Of a stretch of DNA of 13,498 nt, positions 13,316-13,498 are shown piece after piece. The notes beneath the pieces are model-generated. The model was not told where the DNA came from. It did no database searches and worked only from the letters and a program-made list of their open reading frames with translations. Source of the DNA: GCA-002282575 sp964646525 (GTDB taxonomy: Bacteria > Pseudomonadota > Gammaproteobacteria > Thiomicrospirales > Thiomicrospiraceae); NCBI GenBank assembly GCA_964646525.1, contig CAZYER010000040.1, forward strand, positions 1-13,498. Reading direction: 5' to 3'. The position numbers and the translations under genes were made by a program. Each line of letters begins with the position of its first letter. The first letter of the stretch is position 1.

Positions 13316-13498
13316 CTTTCTTATTCGTCTAGTTTTTAGTTAATAATTACCTATTTTTACCCGTTTTTTCATTTTCAGTGTCCCCGTTTTGTCCCCGTTA
13401 TAGAGGCGTCTATCTTGGATTTGCTGTAAAACGGTAAGGGTGAGTGTTAGTGTAACCTTCTTTCTGTAATTTCACTGGCAGCTCACCCCTTGAAACTG
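13316..13498. other. AT-rich edge region with short tandem repeat, no convincing gene
   Basis: TGTCCCCGTT occurs twice with an 11-base period (13379-13388 and 13390-13399). On the - strand a frame with no start in view enters from the right edge and stops at 13410 (28 codons, including KLQKEGYTNTHPYRF). Another - strand frame reads across the repeat as YNGDKTGTLK. Gly-Asp/Thr-Lys-x-Gly tails of this kind are seen on some tRNA-linked tyrosine integrases, so an integrase remnant is a possibility I cannot confirm. Nothing else is evident. Confidence 0.3.

Noticed and set aside
1..13498. CRISPR arrays, insertion sequences, toxin-antitoxin or phage-defence genes
   Set aside because: I saw no regularly spaced repeats, transposase motifs or defence domains; the window is an envelope and cofactor region.

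Overview
The window looks like chromosomal DNA of a gammaproteobacterium. The evidence is an M1 aminopeptidase N of the PepN type, an LpoA/LppC-family periplasmic protein, a BtuB receptor under a cobalamin riboswitch, and a DnaJ-like protein of a kind I associate with Pseudomonadales. A Pseudomonadales relative is possible but unproven; I cannot name a genus. Base composition is moderate to slightly AT-rich, and coding density is high.

Left part, + strand (1-5050). The window opens inside pepN. A periplasmic protein gene overlaps the pepN stop and resembles only the C-terminal domain of LpoA. After a 160-base gap comes an envelope-protein cassette of unknown function (2792-5032). It encodes a single-pass inner-membrane protein with a long acidic cytoplasmic tail and a periplasmic coiled-coil part, a probable 33-residue small protein, an LPP20/FlgP-like lipoprotein, and a small exported coiled-coil protein. 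It ends in a strong intrinsic terminator whose hairpin loop contains the stop codon of the last gene.

Right part, - strand (5071-13153). This is a cobalamin uptake and late-biosynthesis operon converging on the first block. In transcription order it holds a sigma70-type promoter, a class-I-like cobalamin riboswitch with a visible P1 stem, B12 box and L5-L13 pairing, a hairpin that masks the btuB ribosome binding site, then btuB, an internal terminator-like hairpin, btuF, cobO, a BtuM-like membrane protein, cbiA/cobB, a J-domain-less DnaJ-like gene, cbiB and cobC/cobD. Most junctions from btuF onward overlap or nearly touch. Together the products would take corrinoid across the outer membrane (BtuB), bind it in the periplasm (BtuF), possibly move it across the inner membrane (BtuM-like; no btuCD is present), adenosylate it (CobO), amidate the ring (CbiA) and attach the aminopropanol arm (CobC/CobD and CbiB). 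Corrin ring synthesis and nucleotide loop assembly genes are not in the window.

Right edge (13173-13498). A tRNA-Arg(CCG) gene is divergent from the cobalamin operon. It is followed by a weak terminator and about 200 bases without a convincing gene, holding a short tandem repeat and a reading frame that runs off the edge.

The points most worth following up are the envelope cassette with its small ORF, the BtuM-like protein with one cysteine in place of BtuCD, the truncated DnaJ-like gene inside a B12 operon, and the two-step RNA control of btuB.
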